DNA from: Polynucleobacter sp. MWH-Berg-3C6
GTDB lineage: Bacteria; Pseudomonadota; Gammaproteobacteria; Burkholderiales; Burkholderiaceae
Direction of reading: 5' to 3'
Assembly (NCBI RefSeq): GCF_018881855.1
Contig: NZ_JACVPN010000005.1
Span: 223,287 to 287,286 of the forward strand
Length of the DNA stretch: 64,000 nucleotides
Shown here: piece after piece, positions 38,662 through 47,767 of the stretch
How the letters are laid out: each line of letters starts with the position of its first letter
Position numbering within the stretch: position 1 is the stretch's first letter
Translations under genes and position numbers: made by a program
Notes under the pieces: generated by a model
Seen by the model: only the letters and a program-made list of their open reading frames with translations
The model's database searches: none
What the model was told of the DNA's origin: nothing

Positions 38662-39594
38662 TTGACATCTACTCAGACCCAAATTGATATCGCAGCCCTA
38701 AAGGATTACTTTTTAGGCCTACAAGATCGCATTACGAGCGCGATGAGCGCACTTGATGGCAAAGCTTTCGTTGCTGATGAATGGCACAAGCCTGAAGACA
38801 GCAAACTCAAAGGCTATGGTCGGACCTGCACTTTAGATGGCGGCAATATTCTAGAAAAAGGCGGGGTTGGTTTCTCACACGTCCGTGGTGATCAAATGCC
38901 ACCCTCTGCCTCTCATCACCGCCCCGAAGTAGCTGGTCGCAAATTTGAAGCCATGGGAGTGTCTCTAGTTTTTCACCCCAACAATCCCAAAGCCCCTACC
39001 ACCCATATGAATGTGCGCTGCTTTATTGCGCAAGCCCCTGATAAAGAACCAGTTTGGTGGTTTGGTGGTGGCTTTGACCTTACGCCTTATTACGGCGTTG
39101 ACGAAGACTGCAAACATTTTCATCAGACCGCTAAGGATGCACTTGATCCATTTGGCGAAGAGCTCTACCCTCGCTTTAAGAAATGGTGTGATGAGTACTT
39201 TTATCTCAAACATCGTGAAGAACCACGCGGTATTGGCGGCGTGTTCTTTGATGATTTTAATGAACTTGGTTTTGAGAAAAGCTTTGCGATGACACGGGCC
39301 GTAGGTGATGCGTTTATCAATGCTTATCTGCCGATCGTAGAGCGTCGTTATCAGGACGCATTCACGCCAGAAGAAAAGTCGTTCCAAGAGTACCGTCGCG
39401 GTCGTTATGTTGAGTACAACCTCTTATTTGACCGGGGCACGATCTTTGGACTGCATTCCGGTGGTCGCACTGAATCGATCTTAATGTCGATGCCGCCAGT
39501 AGTGCAGTGGTGGTACAACTGGCAACCAAAGCCTGGTACACCCGAGGCTAAGCTGTATGACTATTACCTCAAACCACGGGATTGGTTGGGTTGA
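38662..39594 (+). CDS. hemF: Oxygen-dependent coproporphyrinogen-III oxidase
   Basis: Converts coproporphyrinogen III to protoporphyrinogen IX using O2. The 310-residue protein shows HemF blocks: [54 protein letters not shown] and [20 protein letters not shown]. The start is probably TTG at 38662, since a GAGG lies 7 bases before it and the first ATG (38743) would remove conserved N-terminal sequence. Its presence implies aerobic heme synthesis. The stop overlaps nadD. Confidence 0.95.
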   Translation: MTSTQTQIDIAALKDYFLGLQDRITSAMSALDGKAFVADEWHKPEDSKLKGYGRTCTLDGGNILEKGGVGFSHVRGDQMPPSASHHRPEVAGRKFEAMGVSLVFHPNNPKAPTTHMNVRCFIAQAPDKEPVWWFGGGFDLTPYYGVDEDCKHFHQTAKDALDPFGEELYPRFKKWCDEYFYLKHREEPRGIGGVFFDDFNELGFEKSFAMTRAVGDAFINAYLPIVERRYQDAFTPEEKSFQEYRRGRYVEYNLLFDRGTIFGLHSGGRTESILMSMPPVVQWWYNWQPKPGTPEAKLYDYYLKPRDWLG

Positions 39595-40280
39595 GCACTA
39601 CTCAGAGAATCGGCATCTTAGGGGGAACGTTTGATCCACCCCACGTAGGCCACTTAAAGCTAGCAACTCACTTTGCAGAAACATTGCAATTAGATGAATT
39701 ACTTCTCATTCCCAGCGGTGAGCCCTGGCAAAAAGGTTCAGGCATTACGCCTGCAGAAATTCGCTTTCAGCTAACCGAGGCAGCCGCCAAAGATTTAGCC
39801 CGAGTTTTCTTATATTTAAAAATTCCAACCCGTATTGGTGTTGACCGTATTGAGATAGAACGTGCTGGTCCAAGCTACACCATTGATACTGCCAAAGCAC
39901 TTAGAGAGCGCTTTGGGCCCAAAGCAAGTCTGATTTGGTTGACGGGGGCGGATTCACTCATCCAACTTCCGACTTGGCACTCGTGGCGCGATCTATTTCA
40001 ATACATCAACTTTGCAGTGGCAAGTCGGCCACATTACGATCTGAATGCTGGGCTGAGCACTGAAATTCAGGAATTACTGAAAGCGCATCAGATAATGGAC
40101 TCAGTCGCACTTGAAAAGCAGCCATCTGGCCTCATCTATATAGATGAAAGCCTATCGGTAGACCTTTCCTCTACCGAGCTACGTAAACGCCTTAAAACAC
40201 CGGCTCGAAGCCAGATTGAGTCAGAGGCAATTTCCTCCCACACCCTACAAATCATTACAAATCTAGGCCTGTACCAGTAA
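39591..40280 (+). CDS. nadD: Nicotinate-nucleotide adenylyltransferase
   Basis: Forms deamido-NAD from nicotinate mononucleotide and ATP. The conserved start [20 protein letters not shown] lies at about residues 6-25, with [13 protein letters not shown] [13 protein letters not shown] near the C terminus. No ATG precedes the core; TTG 39591 overlapping the hemF stop (TTGA) is the likely start (229 residues), with TTG 39582 as the alternative. Confidence 0.93.
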   Translation: MSTTQRIGILGGTFDPPHVGHLKLATHFAETLQLDELLLIPSGEPWQKGSGITPAEIRFQLTEAAAKDLARVFLYLKIPTRIGVDRIEIERAGPSYTIDTAKALRERFGPKASLIWLTGADSLIQLPTWHSWRDLFQYINFAVASRPHYDLNAGLSTEIQELLKAHQIMDSVALEKQPSGLIYIDESLSVDLSSTELRKRLKTPARSQIESEAISSHTLQIITNLGLYQ

Positions 40281-40327
40281 TCAAGCTAAGATCTTCCTAA
40301 ATACTGAAAAAATATCATTGAGAAACC

Positions 40328-40717
40328 ATGGACTTACGTAAATTACAACGCGTCATTATTGATGCTCTAGAGGACGTTAAAGCGCAGGATATTCGCGTTT
40401 ACGACACCACGAAACTGAGTGAGTTATTTGATCGCGTGATCATTGCTACTGGCTCAAGTAATCGTCAAACTCGATCACTAGCGATGTCAGTGAAAGAAGA
40501 TGTCAACGCTAAAGGTGGCGAAGTGATCTCTATCGAAGGATTGGAGACTGGTGAATGGGTCCTAGTAGATTGCGGTGATATTGTTGTTCACATCTTGCAG
40601 CCGATGCTGCGCTCTTACTACCAACTAGAAGGCATGTGGGGCGCCAAGCCTGTGCGCGTCAAATTAGCTGGTAGCAAAGGACTTGTTAAAGCAAGTGAAC
40701 TTGAAGACGACGAGTAA
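40328..40717 (+). CDS. rsfS: Ribosomal silencing factor
   Basis: RsfS binds ribosomal protein L14 and blocks joining of the ribosomal subunits when nutrients are short. The 129-residue protein carries the domain typical of the family: DTTKLSELFDRVIIATGSSN, then GEVISIEGLETGEWVLVDCG and VVHILQPMLRSYYQLEGMWG. The nadD-rsfS-rlmH order is widely conserved. Confidence 0.95.
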   Translation: MDLRKLQRVIIDALEDVKAQDIRVYDTTKLSELFDRVIIATGSSNRQTRSLAMSVKEDVNAKGGEVISIEGLETGEWVLVDCGDIVVHILQPMLRSYYQLEGMWGAKPVRVKLAGSKGLVKASELEDDE

Positions 40718-40748
40718 GCAATACTCTTCATAATTGATTCGCTAGTCA

Positions 40749-41192
40749 ATGCGCCTAACTATTGTTTCTGTTGGCCACAAAATGCCAGATTGGGTTGCTA
40801 CAGCAACTCATGACTATGTCAAACGCATGCCAGCGGATTGCAGCATTGAAATTAAAGAGATCAAACCTGATCTCACGCCAGCCAAAGAATCCATCAAGAT
40901 TACTGCTGCCATCCCAAAGGGATCAAAAGTAATTGCTCTAGATGAGCGCGGCAAAGATCAAACTACGCAAAACCTAGCCACCCAGCTAGCTACATGGCGC
41001 CAGGAAGGTGTTGATATCACCTTTTTAATTGGTGGTGCCGATGGCTTAGATCCTAGCCTGAAATCCAATGCACAGGCCATGTGGCGCCTTTCTAGCCTAA
41101 CCTTGCCGCATGCCATGGCAAGAGTGATGTTGGTTGAACAACTCTATCGTGCTTGGACGATTTTGCAAGGGCACCCATACCATCGTGAGTAA
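40749..41192 (+). CDS. rlmH: 23S rRNA pseudouridine-1915 N3-methyltransferase
   Basis: SPOUT-class methyltransferase acting on helix 69 of 23S rRNA. The 147-residue protein has the normal size, starts MRLTIVSVGHKMPDWV, has the LDERGKD block and the knot SAM site ITFLIGGADGLDPSLK, and ends with LPHAMARVMLVEQLYRAWTI then HPYHRE. Confidence 0.96.
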   Translation: MRLTIVSVGHKMPDWVATATHDYVKRMPADCSIEIKEIKPDLTPAKESIKITAAIPKGSKVIALDERGKDQTTQNLATQLATWRQEGVDITFLIGGADGLDPSLKSNAQAMWRLSSLTLPHAMARVMLVEQLYRAWTILQGHPYHRE

Positions 41193-41820
41193 TGCTGTGT
41201 TTTCTTTTATCTATCTGGCTTCACAAAGCCCACGTCGCCAAGAGTTATTAAAGCAAATGGGTGTGCGATTTGAGATGTTATTGCCTAGCCCAGGTGAAGA
41301 TACTGAAAGCCTCGAAACTCCCCTGCCCCATGAAAAAGCTCGGGCTTATGTTGAGCGTGTGACCTTAGCAAAGAGCGCTGTTGCTTTAGCACGCTGGCAA
41401 AAAAGTGGGCTTTCATGGGCTCCGATCTTATGTGCCGATACAACAGTTAGCCTGCCTAATAACAGTGAGGGAGAGATATTAGGCAAGCCTACCGATGCCG
41501 CAGATGTGGAGCGGATTTTAAAGATGCTTAACGGTAAAACTCATGAAGTACTCACAGCTGTTGCATTGACTATCAGTCCAAGCGAAAAACCGCTTTGCCT
41601 GGTGCAAGTATCCAAAGTGCAATTTACCAAGCTATCCCAAGAACAGATTGATTCTTATATTGCCAGCAGGGAGCCTTTTGGAAAGGCTGGGGCCTATGGC
41701 ATTCAAGGGCTTGGTGGCACATTCATCCCTGCAATTGAGGGCAGCTATAGCGGTATCATGGGGCTACCCCTATTTGAAACTGCACAACTATTAGAGCGCG
41801 CTCAAGTGAAATGCATATGA
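41185..41820 (+). CDS. maf: Maf-family nucleoside triphosphate pyrophosphatase (YhdE type)
   Basis: House-cleaning pyrophosphatase for dTTP, UTP or modified nucleotides. The protein from GTG 41185 is 211 residues and begins near the Maf signature FIYLASQSPRRQELLKQMG; the GTG overlaps the rlmH stop by 8 bases, typical in this block. Other motifs: ILCADTTVSLPN, GKPTDAADVERILKMLNGKTHEV, YGIQGLGGTFI and GIMGLPLFET. SPRRQELL favours the YhdE subgroup over YceF. Confidence 0.92.
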   Translation: MSNAVFSFIYLASQSPRRQELLKQMGVRFEMLLPSPGEDTESLETPLPHEKARAYVERVTLAKSAVALARWQKSGLSWAPILCADTTVSLPNNSEGEILGKPTDAADVERILKMLNGKTHEVLTAVALTISPSEKPLCLVQVSKVQFTKLSQEQIDSYIASREPFGKAGAYGIQGLGGTFIPAIEGSYSGIMGLPLFETAQLLERAQVKCI

Positions 41821-43280
41821 ATGAAGAAATCCTCATTAACATCACTCCCCAAGAAACACGGGTTGCTTTAATCCAGCAAGGCGCTGTTCAAGAGTTACAA
41901 ATCGAGCGTACTCGTCAACGGGGAATCGTTGGCAATATCTATTTAGCCAAAGTCGTACGCGTACTTCCTGGCATGCAATCTGCTTTTATTGAAATTGGTC
42001 TTGAGCGCACTGCTTTTATGCACGTTGCTGATATCACCCAAAATAATCCGCAGGCGCAAATTGAAAAGCTGTTGTTCGAAGGACAGACGCTCTTGGTGCA
42101 GGTCCTAAAAGATCCCCTGGGCACCAAAGGTGCTCGCCTTACAACCCAACTTAGTATTGCTGGCCGCAACTTGGTATATCTACCACCAGCAGGCAGCGAT
42201 CCTGCCACCGAAAAATACATCGGCGTATCGCAACGGATTGACCAACCAGAAGAACGTGAAGCAATTAAGGCTCGACTTGCAGGGCTTATGTCAGATGATG
42301 AAAAAGGGGGCATTATTGTGCGCACTAGCGCCCAAGATGCATCTGATGCCGAGCTTCTGCACGATATGCATTACCTGCGTACAACCTGGGAAAACATTCG
42401 GGTAGCAATGAAGCACAAACCTGCTCCGAGCCTGCTCTATCAAGACCTCAGCCTTGCTGAGCGAGTCCTGCGTGATGTGGCCGGTGAAGATACAACGCAA
42501 ATTCGGGTTGACTCTGCAGAAAATTTTGAGAAGCTCAAAGGATTTGCGAATTTGTATATGCCTAACCTATTAGGTAAGCTGACATTGCATCGTGGTGAAC
42601 GCGCGCTTTTTGACTTATTTGATGTTGATGCCGAAATTAATAAAGCTTTGGGTCGAAGAGTAGATCTTAAGTCTGGTGGATATCTGATGATCGACCAGAC
42701 AGAATCAATGACAACCGTTGATGTCAATACAGGAAGTTATGTTGGCGCACGCAATCTAGATGACACTGTCTTTAAAACCAATTTAGAGGCTGCTCAAGCA
42801 ATTGCTCGCCAATTACGTTTACGTAACCTCGGCGGCATCATCATTATTGACTTCATCGATATGCTGGGCAAAGACCATCAAGAGTCCGTGCTGCATGAGC
42901 TAAAACGCAATCTCGAGCGTGATCATGCCCGTACTTCAGTAAGTGAATTTTCTGCTCTAGGTTTGGTCGAGATGACTCGTAAAAGGACGCGCGAATCTTT
43001 GGCCCATATCACCTGTGAGCCATGCGCCACCTGCATGGGCAAGGGCGAGATAAAAACTGCTCAAACCATTTGCTACGAAATCCTACGTGAGATTGTGCGT
43101 GAGCATCGCCAATTTAATCCTCGTGAATTTAGAATCGTAGCCGCGCCCGATGTGATTGATTTATTTCTAGAGGAAGAAAATCAATTTTTGGCGCAACTAG
43201 GTGACTTCATCGCCAAACCAATTACCCTTCAAGCAGAAGGCAGCTTCCGCCAAGAGCAATACGATATTGTTTTAAGCTAA
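41817..43280 (+). CDS. rng: Ribonuclease G
   Basis: Endoribonuclease for 16S rRNA 5'-end maturation and mRNA turnover. From ATG 41817 (overlapping the maf stop) the protein is 487 residues, RNase G rather than RNase E size. It has the N-terminal S1 region (GNIYLAKVVRVLPGMQSAFIEIG), the DNase I-like catalytic part with TVDVNTGSYVG and GGIIIIDFIDM (metal-binding Asp residues), and the zinc-link cysteines CEPCATCMG near residue 405. It ends 5 bases before the convergent msbA stop. Confidence 0.95.
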   Translation: MNEEILINITPQETRVALIQQGAVQELQIERTRQRGIVGNIYLAKVVRVLPGMQSAFIEIGLERTAFMHVADITQNNPQAQIEKLLFEGQTLLVQVLKDPLGTKGARLTTQLSIAGRNLVYLPPAGSDPATEKYIGVSQRIDQPEEREAIKARLAGLMSDDEKGGIIVRTSAQDASDAELLHDMHYLRTTWENIRVAMKHKPAPSLLYQDLSLAERVLRDVAGEDTTQIRVDSAENFEKLKGFANLYMPNLLGKLTLHRGERALFDLFDVDAEINKALGRRVDLKSGGYLMIDQTESMTTVDVNTGSYVGARNLDDTVFKTNLEAAQAIARQLRLRNLGGIIIIDFIDMLGKDHQESVLHELKRNLERDHARTSVSEFSALGLVEMTRKRTRESLAHITCEPCATCMGKGEIKTAQTICYEILREIVREHRQFNPREFRIVAAPDVIDLFLEEENQFLAQLGDFIAKPITLQAEGSFRQEQYDIVLS

Positions 43281-43285
43281 CTTAC

Positions 43286-45049
43286 TTAAGCGTTCGAGAA
43301 CTGAATGCGATGCAAGTTGGCATAAAGACCATCTTTTTTGATGAGCTCTTCATGCGCACCATTTTCGACGATTTGACCGTGCTCTAGCACCACAATACGA
43401 TCAGCGTGCTCAATCGTAGATAGGCGATGTGCAATCACCAGAGTAGTTCTGCCAGCCATCAATCGATCAAGCGCATCTTGTACTTGGCGCTCAGATTCAG
43501 AATCTAAGGCAGAGGTTGCTTCATCCAAAATTAAGATTGGGGCATTTTTGTAAATAGCCCTTGCAATGGCCAGGCGCTGGCGCTGTCCGCCAGATAAACG
43601 ATTGCCGTTGTCACCAATCATGGAATCAATGCCTTCGGGCAGCTCTTTAATTAAAGCACCGAGATTGGCGGCCTCTAAAGCCTCAATGGCTCGGCCTCGG
43701 TCAATACCTTCTTGTCCAGTAGCGCCATAGGCTACGTTTGCAGCAATCGTATCGTTAAACAGAATGACATCCTGACTTACAAAGGCAATTTGCTTTCTGA
43801 TATCGGCTAAGACAATATCCTCTAAGGGAATATCATCCAGGAAAATATGTCCACTCGTTGGTTTAAAGAAGCGCGGCAATAAATTCACTAGAGTAGATTT
43901 TCCGCCGCCTGATGGCCCAACAAATGCCACAACTTCGCCAGGCTTAATAGTTAGGTTAATTCCGCGTAAGGCAGCTTGTCGGCCAGCCTCTTGTTGATAT
44001 GAAAATCCAACATCCTCAAAACGAATACCGCCTTTCGCCTTTTCCAAGGACTTCATATTCTCTCTGCGTTCTTTTGCCTCTTCAAAAGGTTCATCCATTA
44101 AGCCAAAAATCATTTCGGCAGCCGTCAAGCCACGTTGTAAAGGCTGATTAATATCAGCTAAATGTTTCAATGGAGAAATCACCAACATCATTGCGGTAAC
44201 AAAAGCTGCAAAGCCTCCAACTGTCGTCCCCTCTGTAGCAGATTGCATCAAAGCAATCACAAGCACTATTGACAAGGCCATCGAGGCGATCAACTGAGTA
44301 ATTGGCTGATTCAATCCGCCTGCTACTGCAGACTTCAAGGCAAACTGGCGCAAACGTTCAGCCTTCTCAATAAAGCGGTTCATCTCATATTGTTCGGCAC
44401 CATAAACCTTCACGATCCTGTAACCAGCAGCAGCTTCTTCCACGATATAAGCCAATTCACTAGTTAAGGTTTGGTGCTCCCGATTGAGTGAGCGCAAGCG
44501 CTTATTAATCTTGCTCATCACAAATGCAATGATCGGGAAGATAATTAAGACCACCAGCGTCAATCGCCAGTTCAAGTAAATCAAGTAGCCCATCAAGCCG
44601 ATTACAGTCAGAGAATCGCGCACCAAACTAATTAGCATGCCCCCCATGAGCGTCAGCACATTATTAACCTCGAATACCACTGCATTAATTAAATTTGATG
44701 CAGAGTTCTTTTGAAAGAAAGTAGTGCTCGCATGCAGCAATGTTTGGAACATTTGCTCTCGCAACTTCAGAAGTACCGCATTAATTACTCGGGTTAGCAA
44801 ATAGCTTGAAAAGAACTGGGCCAAACTGCGCACCAAAGCTAACCCAACCAAGAAAAGTGGCACCTGCCAAAGCTTGCTATTCAGCTGGCCTGTAAAGCCG
44901 CGGTCAAGCAGCGGTTTCATCAAGGCGGGGATTGAGGTCTCAGCCGCGGCTACAAAAGCCATGGCCACCAAAGACCCAATAATTAAGCCAGTATGGGGTT
45001 TGAGGTAGGTAATTAAGCGATTTAGGGCGGTACGGTCTTGAGCATTCAT
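43286..45049 (-). CDS. msbA: Lipid A/LPS export ABC transporter MsbA
   Basis: Homodimeric flippase moving lipid A-core across the inner membrane. From ATG 45049 ([19 protein letters not shown]) the fused permease/ATPase is 587 residues: six membrane helices to about residue 310, then the ATPase with Walker [13 protein letters not shown]-loop [11 protein letters not shown], signature [15 protein letters not shown] and Walker [12 protein letters not shown]. The adjacent divergent genes are LPS-type glycosyltransferases, which supports an LPS role. Its start is only 10 bases from that of the divergent glycosyltransferase. Confidence 0.95.
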   Translation of the reverse strand: MNAQDRTALNRLITYLKPHTGLIIGSLVAMAFVAAAETSIPALMKPLLDRGFTGQLNSKLWQVPLFLVGLALVRSLAQFFSSYLLTRVINAVLLKLREQMFQTLLHASTTFFQKNSASNLINAVVFEVNNVLTLMGGMLISLVRDSLTVIGLMGYLIYLNWRLTLVVLIIFPIIAFVMSKINKRLRSLNREHQTLTSELAYIVEEAAAGYRIVKVYGAEQYEMNRFIEKAERLRQFALKSAVAGGLNQPITQLIASMALSIVLVIALMQSATEGTTVGGFAAFVTAMMLVISPLKHLADINQPLQRGLTAAEMIFGLMDEPFEEAKERRENMKSLEKAKGGIRFEDVGFSYQQEAGRQAALRGINLTIKPGEVVAFVGPSGGGKSTLVNLLPRFFKPTSGHIFLDDIPLEDIVLADIRKQIAFVSQDVILFNDTIAANVAYGATGQEGIDRGRAIEALEAANLGALIKELPEGIDSMIGDNGNRLSGGQRQRLAIARAIYKNAPILILDEATSALDSESERQVQDALDRLMAGRTTLVIAHRLSTIEHADRIVVLEHGQIVENGAHEELIKKDGLYANLHRIQFSNA

Positions 45050-45059
45050 ATAATGAATT

Positions 45060-45821
45060 ATGCCCACCTTATCAGTCATACTCATCACCCGCAATGAAGA
45101 GGCCAATTTGGACGATTGTCTAGCCTCCCTGGAAGGCGTTGCCCAGCAAATTGTGGTGGTCGATACGGCCAGCTCAGACCGTACCCTAGAGATCGCCCAA
45201 AAGTATGGCGCTATTACCTCCAGCCCGCCGGATTGGCCTGGTTTTGGCCCCCAAAAAAACCGTGCCTTAGACCTGGCTACCAGCGAATGGGTGCTTTCCT
45301 TGGATGCCGATGAAAGACTTACCCCCGCCCTGCGATCGGAGATTTTGAACGCTATCCAGCATAGCGCTCAGGTGGACTGCTTTGCCATTCCTCGCCTCTC
45401 TTGGTATTGCGGACGCTTTATTCGTCACTCTGGCTGGAGTCCAGATTATGTTGACCGTCTTTTTAAGCGTGGCACTGCCCACTTCTCAGATGACCTGGTT
45501 CATGAACGCCTCATTCCAAATGGTCAAGTCGCCAAGTTGGAAAATCCGATGCTGCACTACAGCTTCATGAACTACTCTCAAGTCTTACAAAAGATCGATC
45601 GTTATTCCACTGCATCCGCAGAGCAAGCTTTTGCTAAAGGAAAAACTAGCAGCCCCTTAAAAGCAGTGCTACATGGTTTCTGGGCATTCTTTCGTACCTA
45701 TGTAATCCGCGCAGGCTTCTTAGATGGCGCTCAAGGATTTGCTTTAGCAATTTCTAATGGTCAAGGTACCTACTATCGTTATATGAAGTTGTGGCATCTC
45801 AATCAGGACGCTAGCAAATGA
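45060..45821 (+). CDS. Family 2 glycosyltransferase, LPS core type (WaaE/KdtX-like)
   Basis: A 253-residue GT-A enzyme starting [20 protein letters not shown], with the sugar-nucleotide DTASSDRT motif and metal-binding [11 protein letters not shown] (about residues 79-89). This pattern, including [26 protein letters not shown] sequence, matches the WaaE/KdtX group that adds glucose or a similar sugar to LPS core. It is first of three sugar transferases overlapping one another, divergent from msbA. Confidence 0.88.
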   Translation: MPTLSVILITRNEEANLDDCLASLEGVAQQIVVVDTASSDRTLEIAQKYGAITSSPPDWPGFGPQKNRALDLATSEWVLSLDADERLTPALRSEILNAIQHSAQVDCFAIPRLSWYCGRFIRHSGWSPDYVDRLFKRGTAHFSDDLVHERLIPNGQVAKLENPMLHYSFMNYSQVLQKIDRYSTASAEQAFAKGKTSSPLKAVLHGFWAFFRTYVIRAGFLDGAQGFALAISNGQGTYYRYMKLWHLNQDASK

Positions 45822-46597
45822 TTTCGATTTTGTTGGCCACCTACAACTGGCCACAAGCACTTAAGCTATGCCTAGAATCTCTTGCGACACAAACAGATCG
45901 CAACTTTGAAATCATTATTGCCGATGATGGCTCTACCGAGAGCACCAAACAAGTGATTGAAGAATTTAAATCCTCTTCCTCGATTACCATAAATCATCTA
46001 TGGCAGGAGGATCAAGGATTTCGAAAAACGATCATTCTGAATCGCGCGATTCAAGCTGCACATGGCGACTATCTAGTATTTCTGGACGGCGATTGCATTG
46101 TGCAGCCCGATTTCGTAGCGCGTCATCGTGCATTGGCACAAAAAGGATATTTGGTGACCGGTAGCCGAGTGCTTCTCAATGAAAAACTCACACAAGATCT
46201 GATTACTTGGCCACATTGGGACTTTCAACGCTTTAGCGCTAGCCTTTTAAGTAATCGCATCAGTGGTGGCATCAATAAATATTGGCCCCTCAAAATCAAA
46301 CTTGGAAACGGCTCATGGCGAGACTACAAACAGTTTGTGTGGCGCCGTATTAAAGGCTGCAACATGGCTTGCTGGAAAGCAGATGCCGAGGCAATTAGTG
46401 GTTTTGATGAAACGATGACGGGTTGGGGTCATGAGGATGCCGATTTTGTCTTCCGCTTACAACATCACCGCATCATTCGTAAATCAGGCTCATGGGCAAC
46501 AGAAGTATTGCATCTCTTTCATCAAATTCATGATCAAAGCAATGCTGCCGAGAACGCGCGCCGCGTCCGTGAAAAGATTCTGGCGAAGGCACTGTAA
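45818..46597 (+). CDS. Family 2 glycosyltransferase
   Basis: The 259-residue GT-A enzyme has the start [33 protein letters not shown], the metal-binding LVFLDGDCIVQPDF (about residues 85-98) and a C-terminal GWGHEDADFVFRL, the acceptor-side motif of the galactosyltransferase/chondroitin-synthase-like group. It overlaps the preceding transferase by 4 bases and the following gene by 1 base. The acceptor is presumably LPS core or a surface glycan; the exact sugar is unknown. Confidence 0.87.
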   Translation: MISILLATYNWPQALKLCLESLATQTDRNFEIIIADDGSTESTKQVIEEFKSSSSITINHLWQEDQGFRKTIILNRAIQAAHGDYLVFLDGDCIVQPDFVARHRALAQKGYLVTGSRVLLNEKLTQDLITWPHWDFQRFSASLLSNRISGGINKYWPLKIKLGNGSWRDYKQFVWRRIKGCNMACWKADAEAISGFDETMTGWGHEDADFVFRLQHHRIIRKSGSWATEVLHLFHQIHDQSNAAENARRVREKILAKAL

Positions 46598-47766
46598 TGA
46601 ACCCCCCGAACATGAATACCTTCTCAGATTTAAAGCCTAAAAAGGTATTGTTTATTGCTACTCGGCAAATTGGGGATGTGCTAGTTACCACCCCTCTCAT
46701 TAGCAAGGCCAGAGAGTTGTGGCCTGATGCTGAATTTCACTTTCTGGGCTATCGCGGCAAACTCGATATGCTTTACGGCAATCCAGACATCAACGAAATT
46801 ATTGAAACTTCAGATCGTCCTGGTGTTGGTGAATACCTCTCCCTTTTTAATCGACTATTTCAGCGCTACGACTTAGCATTCGTTACCCAGCCTAGTGATC
46901 GCGCCTATCTTTATGGGCTAGTTGCTGCCTTTAGAAGAGTTGGTGTCTTAGGTGGCCACCCTCAAGGCAAAGATGTGGAAGATAAATCTAAAAGAAGTAA
47001 AGCTGAGAAACAGAACGCTTGGAAGAAATTGATCTGCATGCATACGGTAGATATCGATTACTTTAATCAACACGTCATCGCAGAAAAACTCCGCTTGCTC
47101 GAAGTCTTCTTTAGAAACCCTCCTGAATTATTCAGCAAACCGATATCTGTAACACCACCTGTTGGTGAAGCACTGACACCCGTCATTACAAATGCTCTAG
47201 TGCAACCCTATGTTGTAGTTCATCCAGGGCCACTGACTGCCTATAAGCGTTGGCCCTTGGCGCACTGGCAACATCTGATTACCTGGCTCGTTAGTAAAGG
47301 GTTTCAGGTGGTATTAAGTGCCTCGCCTGCTAAGCAGGATGTGCAACTCAATCACGACATCATCTCTCTCTTAAATGATGAGACTGCCGCGAAAGTCATT
47401 AATGCTGCAGGTAAGCTTTCTATTCCACAGGCTGGGACATTGCTGCGCGGTGCCGCACTATATATTGGCGTTGATACCTCCATCACCCATTTAGCAGCAG
47501 CTTGCAATACTCCTACGATTACTTTATTTGGCGCAACACCACCGACCAACTTTGGCCCATGGCCTAATGGCTTTATTGGCGAACAACCTTATCAGTTACG
47601 CGCCCGTTCACAAACTGTTGGTAATCTCACAATCTTGCAAGGCCCAGGTGAATGCGTTCCTTGCCGCAAGGCAGGCTGCCTTGATCGCGCTGATAGTAAT
47701 AGTGAATGCTTAGATTTATTGGAACCCACTCAAGTCATTACCGCGATTGAGCAGGTAATCAAGTAA
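46597..47766 (+). CDS. Family 9 glycosyltransferase (heptosyltransferase-like)
   Basis: A GT-B enzyme of 389 residues with KKVLFIATRQIGDVLVTTPL at the start (about residues 14-33), VVHPGPLTAYKRWPLAHWQ in the middle, and the nucleotide-sugar site LYIGVDTSITHLAAACNTPTI followed by LFGATPP. The C terminus carries a cysteine-rich CVPCRKAGCLDRADSNSECL block, common in ADP-heptose transferases. WaaQ- or RfaF-like heptosyl transfer to LPS core is likely. A downstream Met (46609) is an alternative start. The stop is 1 base from the convergent dnaE stop. Confidence 0.88.
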   Translation: MNPPNMNTFSDLKPKKVLFIATRQIGDVLVTTPLISKARELWPDAEFHFLGYRGKLDMLYGNPDINEIIETSDRPGVGEYLSLFNRLFQRYDLAFVTQPSDRAYLYGLVAAFRRVGVLGGHPQGKDVEDKSKRSKAEKQNAWKKLICMHTVDIDYFNQHVIAEKLRLLEVFFRNPPELFSKPISVTPPVGEALTPVITNALVQPYVVVHPGPLTAYKRWPLAHWQHLITWLVSKGFQVVLSASPAKQDVQLNHDIISLLNDETAAKVINAAGKLSIPQAGTLLRGAALYIGVDTSITHLAAACNTPTITLFGATPPTNFGPWPNGFIGEQPYQLRARSQTVGNLTILQGPGECVPCRKAGCLDRADSNSECLDLLEPTQVITAIEQVIK

Positions 47767-47767
47767 C

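Noticed and set aside
38965..39387. 140-residue antisense frame inside hemF
   Set aside because: It lies wholly opposite conserved HemF coding sequence and resembles no protein family.
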